A stretch of 64,000 bases of DNA from Rhea pennata (taxonomy: Eukaryota > Chordata > Aves > Rheiformes > Rheidae), in contig NC_084674.1 of the NCBI RefSeq assembly GCF_028389875.1, positions 8,465,501 to 8,529,500 of the forward strand, read 5' to 3'. This document shows, piece by piece, positions 10,871 through 25,300 of this stretch. A program made the position numbers and the translations under genes. The first letter of the stretch is position 1, and each line of letters starts with the position of its first letter. Below the pieces are notes generated by a model, which was not told the DNA's origin, did not search any database, and worked only from the letters and a program-made list of their open reading frames with translations.

Positions 10871-12184
10871 TTTAACTCCTCATATTAGGAACACATCCAG
10901 TGCTACTAAACTGGAGTGAAAACAACAAAAGCAGTTTTCTTAGATGATGCGCTTAGAATGAACTTATATGTTTGTTCACAAAAAAAGGAAAAGAAATAAA
11001 AGAGTGAATGACTGATTCTGTATCATCACGTAGACATTCATGGGAATGTAAAGGAAGCATGAGAAACCACAACCTGAGTTAACAATGCTTACACTAATTC
11101 TACCCTAAAGTAATAAGTATCTGGAGTATATGTCTAATGTTTCCATACTAAACTTAACTGAATTCTATAGTTATCTGTATTTTTAAATTCTGCTAATATT
11201 CAGTGACAGACAAATCAAATGGGAAAGAGATGAGTTCATTTTCTGTTGATTCTACTGCTAATTTTCTGTGTAAAAACTGTAATACTGGAATATTCCAATA
11301 CCCTATTATGACTATCACGATTCAATACTTTCCAGTAAACACTAGAAAACTAGTATTGCCAGAAGCCTATATGGTCTTCACTGTGCAATACTTTGGACAA
11401 GTTTCAGTATGTGTAACTGCTGTATTTAAGTTTTGTCAACTAGCACACCAAGTCTTAGCTTCTGCACTCTGAATCAGAAGCCTTAGCTGCTGAGCTACAC
11501 ACCTGCCCCCCAACTCTGTATGCCAGGAATTGTACAACTTTGCAAAAATAATCCACAGATAAGAGTTTTACAAAGTTTCTTCTCCCGAAAGAGCACCTGC
11601 CTTCATATAAATTCTCCAAAGAAAAAGTTTCAAATGGAAAGTAGAGGGGAGAAAGAAAAAGTTTTAGCTGAGCTGTTCAAGAGAAAACAGCACTTCAAGA
11701 GTCACACCATGACAAACATTCCTTGCTCTTCTCAAGCCCAGATTAACTCTGTCACTGAAATAAGTTCTGCAGACCAGCTCCATGCTAACTATAAAGGTAC
11801 CTTCTGCTACAATCTATTTTAAAAGATACTGGAAGATGATTTGCATGGCAAATCCTAGTCAGGCTGTAATAGACTGGACTCTTCAAGTCTGTGCATAGGA
11901 AAAATGCAAATTTAAAGAATGGATTATTTTCTTTCATAGTATCAAGCAAAAATAGGTAAAATACTAAAATGCATGTGATGGTTTAGAGTATGGATAAATG
12001 TAAGCAAAATGGAGAAAGAAATAGATACTGCCTCAAAGAATTGGCAGTACTTGATAAAATAACCTTCAGTATGAGCTTTTTATCCAAAATTTCAATTTAT
12101 TATCATCTTCCCTCTTTTTTACTTAGTGTTCTGCCAGGGACACTAGTCATGTAGAGGAAATCCACTGTGTTAGGCAACTGTACA

Positions 12185-12290
12185 GTTCATGCCTCAGTTT
12201 ACTTTTCTACTTTCTGAACATGTAGGACAATATCAATGCAGTTATAGCAGGTATGCTATGATATATTAGCAGTGTAACTGTCCTCAAATG
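12185..12290 (+). mobile_element. Possible MIR-like SINE remnant
   Basis: The run 'tgcctcagtttacttttctactttctgaa' resembles the MIR block tgcctcagtttcctcatctgtaaa. Only one block is convincing, so this is tentative. Confidence 0.35.
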
Positions 12291-15200
12291 CTTTCAAGTA
12301 ACATGGAAATGTGGAAATAGGCAAAAATAATTATTCAGAAAGACAAATTTACATCTTCTAAGATATAATAAATAAATGAAAAATATTCTCTGTACACCTA
12401 TCCTTACTCATCCAAACTATTTCATCTATATGATTGAGATAGATAATCCAACCTATTTTTATCTTTTTAAGATTTGACTGCTACGTACATTGAGCCCCCC
12501 TCAGGCTGACTGTAAGGTCATTTTACTTCCTACTAAAACATACACTAAACATCTGCATTTTTAAAAAAGTTCCCCACATTGCATCTGGTAACACTTCCTT
12601 TGCTATTCTGTTCATATCCTGTTCTCCATGCTTTCCCCATCCAAAGTATGTGCATATTAGGCTTAAGGAAAATATTTTGGTATGCATATCACATTACCTT
12701 GAAAGTATGGTGAATCACTGGGTTGATTTATCAATTGATCTTCATCTGTTTAGATTTCGGAAGCTTTCTCTAACTTATATCTGATTAATTCTGAAATAAA
12801 ACAAGAAGAGTGCAACAATAAGACAGTTGAAACTTTATCTCAATTTCATAGCAATAATTTTCTATCTTAAAAACTCATATGAAGTATGTTACCAGTTTTA
12901 TACATACAGTTTTTGCAACGCTTTTAAAATTGAAAGGTAAGCAGAGAGTTGTTATGTACTCTCACATACAGAGCAGGTCTTTAAATGGCAGGCTGACATT
13001 ACCAGAAAGGCATGCATTGGTTGAAATCTCAATCTTCAGCCCAGTACTGCATTTATATAGACTATTACTGACCAGATTTCCAAGTAGACAGTTGTGTATG
13101 TATCACAAGCTGGTAATGACACTGCACTGGATTTTCTGCACAAGATTTTTCCAGAATATAGCATGACTCCAACAACATGAGCTCTTGGTACACAGCCATT
13201 GACATTTTCACCACCATGTCACATAACTCAGATGGCTAAAAATGATCACTCATGTAATAGTCAGTAATGACTATTATTGTATTGCTGATGAAGAATTTAA
13301 CAAAAATTCTAAAGTTACACACATTGAGGTCTTTCCCAAATAAGGAACTTGTATCATCTCAAGTAAAATTTTTTAAATTCTTTCAATTAAGATTTATAAA
13401 CTTGTTGCATATATAAAATAAATTGAAGTACAGTTTATTTTGGTTTAGCCTAAATTAATGCTTAATTGGATAAAGCTAACCCAAAGCCCTGTTAAAACTT
13501 CAAAGAGTATTTTCAACCATCTTTGTGCACAGATTACACTAAAGATCAAATAATTGACTTTTATAAGTATTTTGCAATTAAACTAGTGATTTTTTTTCAT
13601 CTAATAAGAAGACATAAAGATAGATTTACACAAGCCAATCTTGTGCTGGGAGTGGATGACACTTCAGAGAAAACTATTTTCTTCCTCTCAAAGGATTAAA
13701 GTCCAGACACAAGGAATGCAGTCCAGGAGGGCATCCAAGCCATCCTTTTAGGCTCTTCTGCCCTAGCAGAAGGTGCAGAACGAAGCCTTTCCTCACTTCT
13801 GTCACTTCTCTGGGAAGCTGTCTGCAAACTGAGCTCAGGTTTTTAAATACTTCTTATCCAGTGAAGATAAAACCCACTTTTTCCACTTTAAAGTGCAGCT
13901 TACCAGCTGATACTATCTTGACTGGGATCACCCACAGACATATTTACTATTTCTAAGCTTTACTAAGCTTTACTCTGCTCAGTCATGCACTTGATCCTAA
14001 GAAGTGCATCAGAGCTTAATTATATTCTGATTACTCTTCAAAATCCCAAATTTTGTCAACTTCAGTGGACAGCACTTGGAAGCAAGGACTGAATTATTTT
14101 CTCCCTCTCCTCTGCAGTTACTGTTCTGCTTTATAGTTAGTAAGACTTGAGGCAACTGATCATTAACAAATTTCTGCATGAGTAAGAGCATCAGAACACA
14201 TTGTCATGCACAAAAATCTCACCTAGTACTACAAAATAAACCTTTCTCTGTAGCTCTTACTGGTAGTTACTGGGAAAGGAAATGTAGTTTTGTCAAAAAT
14301 CCTTTTTCACCTTTGTCTCTTCAGGGCATAAAGACTCTAAATTCATATGGACCATCCCCTTTACAGATCACTCAACACTCTGCCCCAGCCTCAACCACCT
14401 CATGCAGATAACCTTGCTGCTGTGAAAGTAACTCACCTTCTCTCTTCCTCAATTTCTTCAGTGGACATGGGAGCTCTAAGTGCAAAATACCCCTTATTTT
14501 ACCCTTACTTAAATGTTGCTAGGTACATACAAGGTACAGCTCCACTGCTGTACACAAAAATGAAAAAAAAGTACAAAACAAAACAAAAAACCCACCTATA
14601 CCTACATCTGTAAAGCAAAAGTCTTTTCCAAAGAGTTAAAAATGTATGTATATGGCAATAAGTGGCAAGCAAAAAAACAATCAGATGAAGGTGAAGATTT
14701 TATTCTTATATAGAAGAGATCATTGCATACTATGTTGCCTCCCTGGAGTTTTGACCTAGGGATTACTTCTGGAGTTGAGTTTGAAGGAAGAGAGCAAGTT
14801 TCAAAGCATAAAGTAACAGCTTACGACTATTTGAAGACAACTCTTTCTCTGGATAACGGGGGGCAAAGAACAGGAACGATCCTCATTGAGAATTTATAGC
14901 AGCTTGATTACAACTGCAACCGTGAGTGAAGAGCAATGCCAGGAGGAGCATCTCACCAGGATGAGTGAGAACAAGCCATGGGGCCTCTCTCTCCAGAAGG
15001 TAAGCACTTTGGTACACTGGAGAAGGGAAAACTAGTGGAAAGATGGAAAGATGACAACAACAGTCAAAGCAGCACTACAAAAAAAATGGAAAAAGGTATG
15101 TATTTTCAAACCAGTGAAGCAGAGTTCATATTATGTCACTCTCTGTGCCTGAGAAATCAAAAAAAGCTGGTTGCAACAGTTGTTTAAAACTTTGAGGAGC

Positions 15201-17764
15201 TACTGATACAGGAAACAACCTGGCAAAACAAAAGCTATACCCCAGATAGAATCACTTCTATATGCACATACATAATAAAGGCACCGTTATGATGAATAAT
15301 ATATATTATCCATTTAAGGGGAAAAATATTTACATGAAAATTGTAACTGTTAAAATAAGCAAAGTAACTCATTAAAATAAAAGAAATTTAATGTTATGTG
15401 ATAAAGCAGTCATTACTTTTGAAAGTATCAAAACTAATGCCTCAGATAACCAATCTCCTTTAACACTGACCCATCAGATACTTTTACTTTCCAGCTGGAA
15501 CACCAGAAATTTGCAAAGAACACATCTAAAACCTGGAACATCCTTTCTCCTCTGTCAGCCAGTAAATAACCAAAATTAAGATATGATGTAATGCCTACTT
15601 TTATGCGAACAAAGATTTGGATGTGAGTAAGGATAATCATCCTGATACTGGGCTTCATTTTAGTCCCTTTATGATTACAGGTAAACCTAATGAGGTCTTA
15701 TTCTATAAAAAATGGAGGTGCCTGTTGAATGAACAAGAGATGGCCAGCATGAGGCTATGGGCTGTTGTTGTGGCTAGCTAGCAGCTCCAGAGTAAAACAA
15801 AGCAATTCCCAGGCTTCCTAACCTGTGCTGGAGACAGATTCAGGACCTGCCACCTCCAGAATATCAGCAGGCCAAAGATGATATAAGAAATAAAAATTGT
15901 ACCAATTACAGAATGGTCCTTCTATTCCCTTTAGGAAACATAATGCTTTGAATCTTTACAAATTCAAAAATAAATACTAGTTATATATTTCAGATAGAGA
16001 TAATATACCAAACTTCTGTAAATTCCAATTCCAAAGTTGCAGCCTCTCAAGATTTCACATAATTCTAACGTGCACAAATGTAAAATACTTCTTGCAAGTA
16101 CTTATTTACAATGCATTCGTGCAAGCGAAAATGTAGCAAAATTCCCAGTGCACAATAAAAGTATGATGTAAGTCATACAGATACAGAATTCCAAAACAGT
16201 ATGCACTTGAGGGGTTCTAACGCTGATTACTGCCACTCTCCTTTGCCTAATTGCAACATAAATACATTTGCATTCATTATTTTGCCGAACAAATCATGTT
16301 ACCACTGATTTCAGTTTTATCTTGCAACAATTTTTCATGTAACTTTGAAAACTTCCTTAGCTGTAAGATTAACAAAAGTTGTAAGAAGCCTTTGCATACT
16401 GCTGTTTAAATACCTTCAGCCACACAAGGCATAAAACGGACAGGTTAGAAAAACATTTGTTTTCAGAAATAATGAATGATATTCTATATGTTTGTATCTT
16501 GTCTGATACTTCAAAATACCTGTGTCTTACAGAATGATTTACATGACCACTTCAAAGTTCAATCCATAAAACACATTAGCTTGCTGCAGCAAACTAAGAC
16601 ACATGAGGACAGCTGAAATTACATTTATACCTTTAAAAACTGTAATTGTGTACAGTTGTAGGGAAGAAAAAGACATGTTCTGTATTTGATGTCATAGGAA
16701 TACTGATATATGTTACAGTTCATACCGATTACAATTCGTATGATATCAGAAACACAAAAAACAGAAGACCGGTAAGCAAGCAATAAAAATACTGGACATC
16801 AGGATTTTCCACCTTTTAAATAAAAAAAAAATGCTGACCAGTCTGTTTAGAAGAATGCATGAAGTGAAACAATAATTTTTAAAATAATATACAAATGTAT
16901 AGTATAGACACTCATATACTTTTCAAGACAGAAAGCCACAGCTAATCAAGACAATGCAGAGCATATGATTAACATGATTTGCAAAAATTATTATTGAGCT
17001 TCTCTGTTAAAGTTAACATATTATTCAAACTACACAGTTATGGTTACTGCAGATTAAAGATTTCAAAGTAGCTCCTCGTGTATATCATTACTGTGAGTGG
17101 TCGCATTTTATCTAATTTTAAACTACTGCAGGCAGATGAAAATCATCTTAAAATCTGACTCAATTTAGGTACACTAACCTTACAACCTTATAACACTAAC
17201 CTTAACAGAGACGTTGGTTCTTAAACAGGTACAACACTATTCTCAATGTAAACAAAGGACACTGGCATGCACCCCGGGCTAAGGATGTCAGCATTTTTCA
17301 AACACCTTTCTGACTGTTCCAATTCATGCTGATGCAATATGACCTACATTTTCAATGGCCAAAGAGAAACAGAGACATAGAAAGGGAGGAGATAGAGAAA
17401 AGAAAGACAGACAGACCTTTTTTGTCCTTATCCTCCATTAACTAAAGCTTTAAGTATTCCTCAGGAGGATGGCACTGGGCAAGAATAAAAGCAGACTATC
17501 GTTACAGTAAACTCTGAATGAAAAGCTGAAAGATAGCCTAGCATAAGAAATAGTAAGATTTTTCTATAAGCCTGTGAACAAGTACACAGCAATACCCTCA
17601 ACAGGAAAGAACACTAGAATCAATAATACTATAATCAGTTGCCAGTACTAAGCTCTCTGAAATACAGATGCTTATTTTATCACCTTGTATTTCCCTTAAT
17701 GTTCGTGGCACCTCATTTTAAAATATTCCCTTTACATCTTCTTCAAAAAGAAACACAAAAGAAT

Positions 17765-17905
17765 CCACATCATTATCACCACTTTCACAAATGGGGAAAT
17801 TGAGGAAGAATCAGTGATTTCCCCACAGTTACCTAATGGGCCCAAGACACAGTGGAACATAAAGCAGAAAGCATCACTCTTCATTACCACTGCATTGAGC
17901 AATCT
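17765..17905 (-). mobile_element. MIR-type SINE remnant
   Basis: On the plus strand this reads like the reverse complement of MIR: 'cattatcaccactttcacaaatggggaaattgagg' parallels the MIR segment for cattttacagatgaggaaactgagg, followed by 'tgatttccccacagttacctaatgggcc', parallel to tgacttgcccaaggtcacacagctag, then the right-hand arm. Several ordered blocks match with about a quarter of bases changed, as expected for an element that predates the amniote split. Confidence 0.65.
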
Positions 17906-19898
17906 GTTAGGGACCGGGATGCCTGACATACTAATACCTAATCTTGACATAATTCCAAAGTTATCTCTATCTTGTCTCTCTTGTATATGAACTTCACACA
18001 GAAAACTGTACTAGATTATTGCTAACTCTCAGAAAGCTTTCCCTCTTAAATGATGGATTGTATTTCTCAAGCTGGCTCCAAAATGCACTTTACTGTGAAT
18101 TGTAAAACTTGATAAAAATACCACTGGTATTTTTCACTATAAACATGTAAAAATAAAAGTTTTCACTTAAGCTTTAATTGCTTTCTCATTCTTTTGCAGC
18201 TAAAGCACCTTTCCATTCAGAAAATAGTACTTTTTTGCAGCTAAACTAGTATGTAAACATAAAAATTAAAATTAAAGGCTTGCTCCTATGATTATGTTGA
18301 ACAAAAATGAAGATCTTTCTATTTTCAGTTATTGATATTTTAGTGCAAGGGCTGTCTTCTTGCAGAATATTTGCAAAGTACTTACAGCATCAAAACCCCT
18401 TCCCTACTGCTAGTAGTTAATATAATACACAATATAACAACAAATCACTTCCTTCTTATTGAAGCTGAAGGCCAAAATTTGATCTTAAGTACACCTTTGT
18501 AAATCCAGAAAGACTCCAGTGCTTTCTAAAGAGTTTCTTGGGATTTGCACGTACGTAAACAAGACTGTAATTTGGCATCGAGTTTGAAACCAGAGATCAA
18601 TATAATGTATAGATTAATTCCTGGTTTTGAACTGTATTTATTATAACAATAGCTTTCTTATCAAGCAGTAGTCATCTCCTGAAATGCAATCATCCCTGCA
18701 AAGCAAGTACTGAGGAACTGTCCTTCCTTTGCCGGAGTGCAAACACTGTTACAACTGCCCAGTGGTGACTAGCGTTGGAAGGCAAACAGCACCAACTGGA
18801 AGGAACGGGGAGGAAAACATTGAAGTGCATCCTGCTTTAAACTGAAGAGACAGAGCGGAGAGTCAATAGAGTGTGATAACAGGAATGAATGGAAGGAATT
18901 ACCTGTAAAATCATCAGAGGGAATACAGAAATTAAGAGAGCATGGACACTACAGAAGGAGATCCTTGGATATTGGGGAGGAGACAATGTCTGAAGAAAAC
19001 AGAGAAATATTTCTCATGCTAATTAAACACATGTGCCCATGAGACTGTGAGGATCTCCTATTCTCTAAAATGAGATTAAAATCACACATTCCTCCACTCC
19101 CATTATGCCTGGTTGCACCTTGTTCAATCTACCTTACTCTTTGCGAATGAATTCAGTGGGAGACTCTGGTATTTCCCGTTAGACACAAATAGTTCATTTA
19201 TGTTAATTTAGAAGAACAGATCAAGAGAGACTCCTAACTATTTTTACTATTATTAAAACTCTCTTTTGTGAATTTTTCACAGCAATATTTTCTGAGTTTC
19301 TCATACTTTCTGCTTTTTTTCTTTCTTGCTGCACAGTATCTCTCTTTCAGATCAGAAGGGAGAGAAGCTAAGGTGACATTTTTATTGCTGTCCAACACCA
19401 TAAAAATTCCAGCTTGAGAAGCCAACCAGCACAGAGACTTGCAGGGTCCAAGCCAAATAACCCCGGCAAGATCCTTCCCCTCTAACAGTGACTGCCATCT
19501 AGAGTTAGAGAACACTGGCTCACATGAAATACAGTATTGTTATGGAGAAAAACATCAGAGCAATGAGAGAAATGTTAATCCCAACTGTTCAAACACCGAG
19601 AACTCACATTCTAAAAAGTTACAACTACCTTGAAAAATTTAAACTATTTGGAGTTCTCTTCTTAACAGGCCTTCTGGCTAATGAGCATTTAGCCCATGTC
19701 TCCCAGCTTTTCCCTGAAAGCTGAAAAGCTAGTTGCATTTTGTTTTAAACACTTCAGTTGTATATACAGGAAAAATAATTAAAGTAACACTACAGTGCTT
19801 TTCAAGTAAATTCTCTGTTTCAGACTGATTTTCAAATGAGTTTGAAGTCTGCTCTGGAACACTCTCATTTTGCCTGCTTTAAGAGACCACAAAAATTA

Positions 19899-19920
19899 CA
19901 ATAAATAAATAAATAAATAA
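19899..19920. repeat. (AAAT)n microsatellite
   Basis: About five tandem ATAA units in a 22-bp run. Confidence 0.9.
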
Positions 19921-20408
19921 GCCAACCAAACTCACTTTCCTGACACATTCTGGACATACCCACATCCTGCTCAGAACTGAATGCCAAGTTCCATCATCAG
20001 CTGAAGATGCAACAGCCAATATATATACCTTTAAAAGATTACCTATGTATGCTGATGGAAGCTTTAACATTAATATCAGTAATACTTATAAGATTTAAAA
20101 ATGTCTTCCTGGTGACATGAATCTTAATTTAAAACCCTTAATATTTTCATTTTAATAAACATATTCATACTGACTCCAATATACTAATGACTTAAATGTA
20201 TACATAAATCCACTTAAGCCAAGACTTCTTACATAATGTAAATTTGACACATGTTTATATACTGTCTTAACTCAGGGCTGTTTATTATACTATATAAAAA
20301 TCATATCTTCTTTTCTTACTACTACTGTAAAACCTATGTAGCTAATAGTAGGGTACCATATATTCAAGCATGAATCAAGTAATCGCTGGATACTCATTAA
20401 CTGAATAA

Positions 20409-21052
20409 AAGGAAGGAATGAGCCAGCAATGTGCCCTTGTGGCCAGGAAGGCTAATGGTATCCTGCGGTGTCTTGGGAAGAGTGTTGTCAGTGGGTTAAG
20501 GGAAGTGATCCTGCCCCCTGTCCTCAGCCCTGGTGAGGCCACATCTGGAGTGCTGTGTCCAATTCTGGGCTCCCCAGTACAAGAGAGACATGGCACTACT
20601 GCAGCAAGTCCAGTGTAGGGCTACAAAGATGATCAGAGAACTGGAGCTATGAGGAAAGGCTGTGAGAGCTGGGCCTGTTTACCCTGGAGAAGAGAAGATT
20701 GAGAGGAGATCTTATCAATGCCTATAAATACCTTAAGGGAGAGTGTCAAGAGAATGGGACCAGACTTTTTTTAGTGGTGCCTAGTGATAGGACAAGAAGC
20801 AATGGGCACGAACTGAAACACAGGAAGTTTCACCTGAATATGAGGAAGAACTTCTTTACTGTGAGGGTAACAGAGCACTGGAACAGGCTGCCCAGAGAGG
20901 TTGCAGAGTCTCCTTCTCTGGAGATGTTCAAAAACCCACCTAGACATGATTCTGTGCGACGTGCTCTAGGTGACATTGTTTGAGCAGGATGGTTGGACTG
21001 GATGATCTCTAGAGGTCCCTTCCAACCTCAACCATTCTGTGGTTCTGTGAAT
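20409..21052 (+). mobile_element. CR1 LINE 3' end (5'-truncated, well preserved)
   Basis: This is the clearest avian mark in the window. It begins in ORF2 coding for the C-terminal '[19 protein letters not shown]' region and continues through the typical CR1 segments 'ggaaaggctgtgagagctgggcctgttt' and 'gaggaagaacttctttactgtgaggg'. It ends with the hallmark CR1 tail 'ggttggactggatgatctctagaggtcccttccaacctc', followed by 'attctgtggttctgtga'. It is truncated at the 5' side, as most CR1 copies are, and sits in the ATXN7 5' intron in antisense orientation to ATXN7. Confidence 0.95.
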
Positions 21053-21965
21053 TTTTGGTTATTATTTACCTGGAAAAGTATAATAATTTGCATTTGAACA
21101 TATTCTCTGTAGCATTTACCTTCCCTACAAACCATACAGGTATCAAGCCACAACTGTGTAAGTATTTGCTAGCATATTCCGTAGTTATTAAAATAATTTA
21201 CTAATCACAGCTTTTAATGTCTTGTGAAGAAATCAATTCTCCAGTTTCCTCATTCCTCTTCTGTTCATGACCAGGAACACTGCTAATGAAGCATTATAAA
21301 AACACAGGATTTCTTCTCATCTTTATCACTGTTGCAACAGATATACGAACTCAAGGTCACTCAGTGTACCTCCCACTTAGTGCTAGTCCCATTGAGAAAT
21401 GAATTTGTTCTAAGGGAGTATAAATTCATTGATAAGATGAAATTAAATGTGATTACTAAACTCACTATCAAACACGGCTACCTGCTTACGTACCAAATGT
21501 CAAGCAATAGCCTTTTGAAAACAACAATTTCTACTTTTTGCATGCATGCGGCCACCACAGCAATTGTTCACTTAGATCCATACCTAAGCCACCATTCTAC
21601 CCCACAAAGCACTGCATGAATCCTCCTGACTTTTTTTTTTCAAGTAGAATAACAATTCCACAACTGCCCTGGCTATAATATTACAGCAAAGAATAATATC
21701 TAAACAGAAGGAGGACAGGTACTCCCAATAGGGCATGGTCTTAGTAGATGACATACCAAAAAAAAAAAGAAAAGAAAAAACCCAACAACACGAGATTACT
21801 TTATGTACGCTTGACAGCTACCATAGCCTTCCTTATAAACTCCAGCTGAAACAGAACTGCTAAGCAGGTCACAGAAAGTGGAAAATTAATTTCAATGTAT
21901 ATCAGTCTCACATTCTGATCTTGTAAAAATCTATGCAGTGTACATTTAGAGATCTGTTAACCAAA
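21053..21965. other. Non-coding intronic stretch
   Basis: AT-rich, with an A-rich low-complexity run near 21758-21780. No coding signal or recognisable repeat. Confidence 0.7.
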
Positions 21966-22395
21966 ACAGAGATGGAAGGAGCCTCCAGAAGTTGGACAGT
22001 CTGTCCTGCACCCCAAAGGCACCATAACTACAGTATCTGTCAGGAATGATACAAGTAGTCCAACCTGTTCTTAAAGGCCTCAAGCAATGGAAACACCACT
22101 GACCCCTCAGGCGATTTTTTTCCATGTTTTAATAAATCCACTAGAAAATTGTGTTTGCCCATGCTGAATCTTCTTTGCTGCAATTTAACCTACTACCATG
22201 GTCTATGGCCTACCTATCTGCCATAAAGCCCCTCTTTGCAAAGCTCTTCAGTAGATTTGTCATTTCACTCTCAGTCCCCTCTTACTTCACCTAAGGAATT
22301 CCTTCCTTTCAGCATTTCCTTATGCATCATGTTTTTCAGATCTTTAAGCAACTTCACTGTGGTCTCCATGCTTCCTCTTTTCTGATTTCATTCAA
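21966..22395 (-). mobile_element. Ancient CR1/L3-type LINE 3' remnant
   Basis: Read on the plus strand it shows the reverse-complement series typical of old CR1 copies: 'gatggaaggagcctccagaag', 'tagtccaacctgttcttaaaggcctc', a block on short-lived fixed positions 'atggaaacaccactgacccctcaggc', and 'tgcccatgctgaatcttctttgctgcaattta'. Divergence is much higher than for the copy at 20409, so it is an old insertion. Ends are approximate. Confidence 0.65.
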
Positions 22396-25300
22396 TACAG
22401 ACCCTGTTGTCTTGCATGCCTGCAGTTAACCAACACTTTATTCCAAAACTAAAGGAAAGAGAACAGTCTGAACATGAAAGTACAAAGGAGACATTGTAAG
22501 GTGTTCTTCCACTGATGTTTTCTTTCATGCTGCATAATAATTTTTCAGCTAACAGCCATTAAAAAAAAAAGAAGTATGTAATTTCTCAGATTTCCTGGAA
22601 GTCATCACACAAAATCAAGATCCTTAATGACGTAATTTTAACATCTAACAAAGCTTAGGAAGCTCAACTTGAACATAACAGGCATGCCTTCCCAATGTAG
22701 CATTTTATACTTACACATAAACCAACTAAAAGTATTTGTGGTATTCCTATTGCTTTAAAAATTCAATGCATGTTCCTGAAATAACAAAATTGTCATTATT
22801 ACGGTGTGAGCACAAACATAGAAAGGAGGCTTGTCCCCTTGCTCTGCAGCAGGACTGTGCACCTTCCTGTTGACATCACAGATAGTGCACAAAAAAGAGC
22901 TAGTGAAGCACTGGAAACATAGAAAACTGCTTGCCAAATGGGAAGAAAAATAAAAAGTTAAAAATTAATCTGAAAGCTTCAAAACAGATCCTTACAAAAT
23001 GTGATCCCAAAAAACTATTCAATTTTTTTCTTTTATAAATCCACCAACATTATATTTATGTGCCCAAACTCTCAATAATTGCATTTTCTATTTTTTAAAA
23101 TAAATTTTATGCTTTAAATTCCCTGGTAACAATAGACAACTATATCGAAATCTCAAAATTCCTCTTGATAAAAAAAATTGTCTGGAATGATCTTTGACTT
23201 GACATTGGATGATTTCTGGAAAAACTGAGGACAGAATTTCAAACAACGCTTTCCTTCATTACTAACTAAAAGGATAACGGAGCCTAGCGAAGTCTGGGCC
23301 CTGCTAGCAGCTGGGTTAAGAGAACACATGGTTAAGGTAACATTCTTTTCCTGCCTCTGTAGCTTTGTCAAAAAAACCCACATACTTTGATACGAATTAT
23401 GGTAACACTTTTCTCAACCACAAAAAAACAGTTCTGTATCTTATCCATACCTGATGCAAGCTATCCTGTGATAGGGCTGCTCGATACTATTTTTTCCCAA
23501 GCAAAGACATTTATTCTAGGACAGTACTGCAGCTGCTTAAAAGATACCACCCGCACAGAAGTCAACAGAGAGCAACTGCTTATTTAGAGGAGTACGCTTG
23601 CTGAATAACTTCAAGAAATCTCCGTAGGAAGTGACATGCTCTCGCAGCATCTATCTCCACAGAAGAGCAGCAGCAACAACAACAACCACGGCCAGAAAAA
23701 AGATACAGAATATCAGTTATACTCACAAGCAGAAAGGGAAGAAAATGTAGGTTGCAAAATGGCTGTCTTAGAGTTGTAACTCTCTGTGCCAAATTTAGTA
23801 GACCAGTCCTAGAAAGACATGATGGGGGACAGACTCTTTGAAGAAGCAATTACAAATTAAAGGGTGTCAATAAGAATAAGCCAGTCATTAAGAAATTCAT
23901 TACCTGTATTATCATGATATTACAAGTCTATGCCAACATAACTAGTCTTATATGTGTACTTGTCCAAAATATGTAACTATTATGCTTACTTGTATCAGTT
24001 TAGAGAAAAAAAGAATCAAGCGAGCTTCTGACATACTTGGAACCCCAAAGATTATACACAGTGCATACATTTCATTGCTGAGACTTGTAAAAATACAGCT
24101 CTACTCTGAAAGGCAGTTCGATTCCCAGAGGAGTGCACAGGTATAACAGTAACCTGACTCCATTTAAAATCCTGAAACATAGGATAAAGCTCACAGCCTT
24201 AATAATTTGTCCAACAGAAGAACACAACCTTAGCAGTTAAAATTCTGTGTGATTTTTTTAAAAATTAAGCTCACTGCAGAATTACGTTTTGAAGTGTTCT
24301 TCATAAAACCAATCTTTCTTTCTTAGTACTGTGTGAAGCCCCATTGAAATCACTTCAATCTCTTTCACTAGCAAAGTTCAAAATACATTCAAGTGCTTAT
24401 AAGATCAGGACAGACGATTTCTTTAACATAAACATTTGAAAACAGCAGCTCTTGGGCTATTTAATTCCATTTGTTTGATGACATTTTAGCTACAGTTACA
24501 GTTAGTTGCTCCTGTTTATGCATTAGGAAAGAAGGAAAGAAGTTTCATTAGGAAAACTGATAGTAAATACCCTCCTACTCCAACCCTGGCAAAGTGCCTG
24601 CAGCTCAAGTAGAACCTAGGTATTTTTAGTTAAATTTCCAATTCATGCCATCATTTAAGATAAGTCCTACGGTTTAATTTTAAATATATATGTGCACTAT
24701 TTTAATTCATGTTATTTTATTGTTCAACACCATTCTAACTTTACATATGCTTTACACACACTAAAAACCACAAACAGATCTCAAAAATGAAAAAATAAAC
24801 ATAAATGCCAAAGCTACAATGCAATAAAACTGCAGTGAAAATATTTACAATGAACCACAAAATCACAGGTGCATACTTACAGTTATTATTAGCAGTTCGT
24901 TTTACTCTCATCTCTTACAAGCCAATCTTTTTTCACTTAATTAATAAAATCAAAATTATCTGACTTTTTTCTTAGTTCAAAGGGACAAAAAGATCTGCTT
25001 TTACAGCTGGCTGTCAATCATGCTGCACTAAAATTTTGAAAAACAAAAAGAAAAAACAAAAACCAAAATGCTTGCTTATATCAACACTCAACTAAAACAT
25101 TATCACAATATACGTTTCCTTGAACTTTTTATAAACGCTACTAAGAGGAACTACATTTTGGACTTAATATTCTGAGACTATCATCATATGAATTGGCTCT
25201 AGCTTGTACAGTCATACTTTGACAGACATCCACGCATGCAAGCACTTTCACCTATCAATTGAGAACTAGTGTGTGTGTGTATATGTGCGTTATATATATA

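Larger units (their letters stand above)
10871..20408. other. Non-coding intronic stretch, no gene seen
   Basis: About 9.5 kb of AT-rich intron DNA. I recognise two old MIR-like remnants (about 12185-12290 and 17765-17905, listed separately), a 7-bp inverted repeat around the octamer-like ATTTGCAT near 11840, and scattered short A- and T-runs. The segment 11455-11510 on the minus strand has an A-box-like TGTAGCTCAGCAGCTAAGGC, perhaps a worn tRNA-derived SINE. No exon is supported. Confidence 0.7.

Noticed and set aside
11455..11510. Minus-strand A-box-like TGTAGCTCAGCAGCTAAGGC, a possible tRNA gene
   Set aside because: No B-box at the proper distance and no cloverleaf can be drawn, so it is not a tRNA gene; at most a worn SINE.
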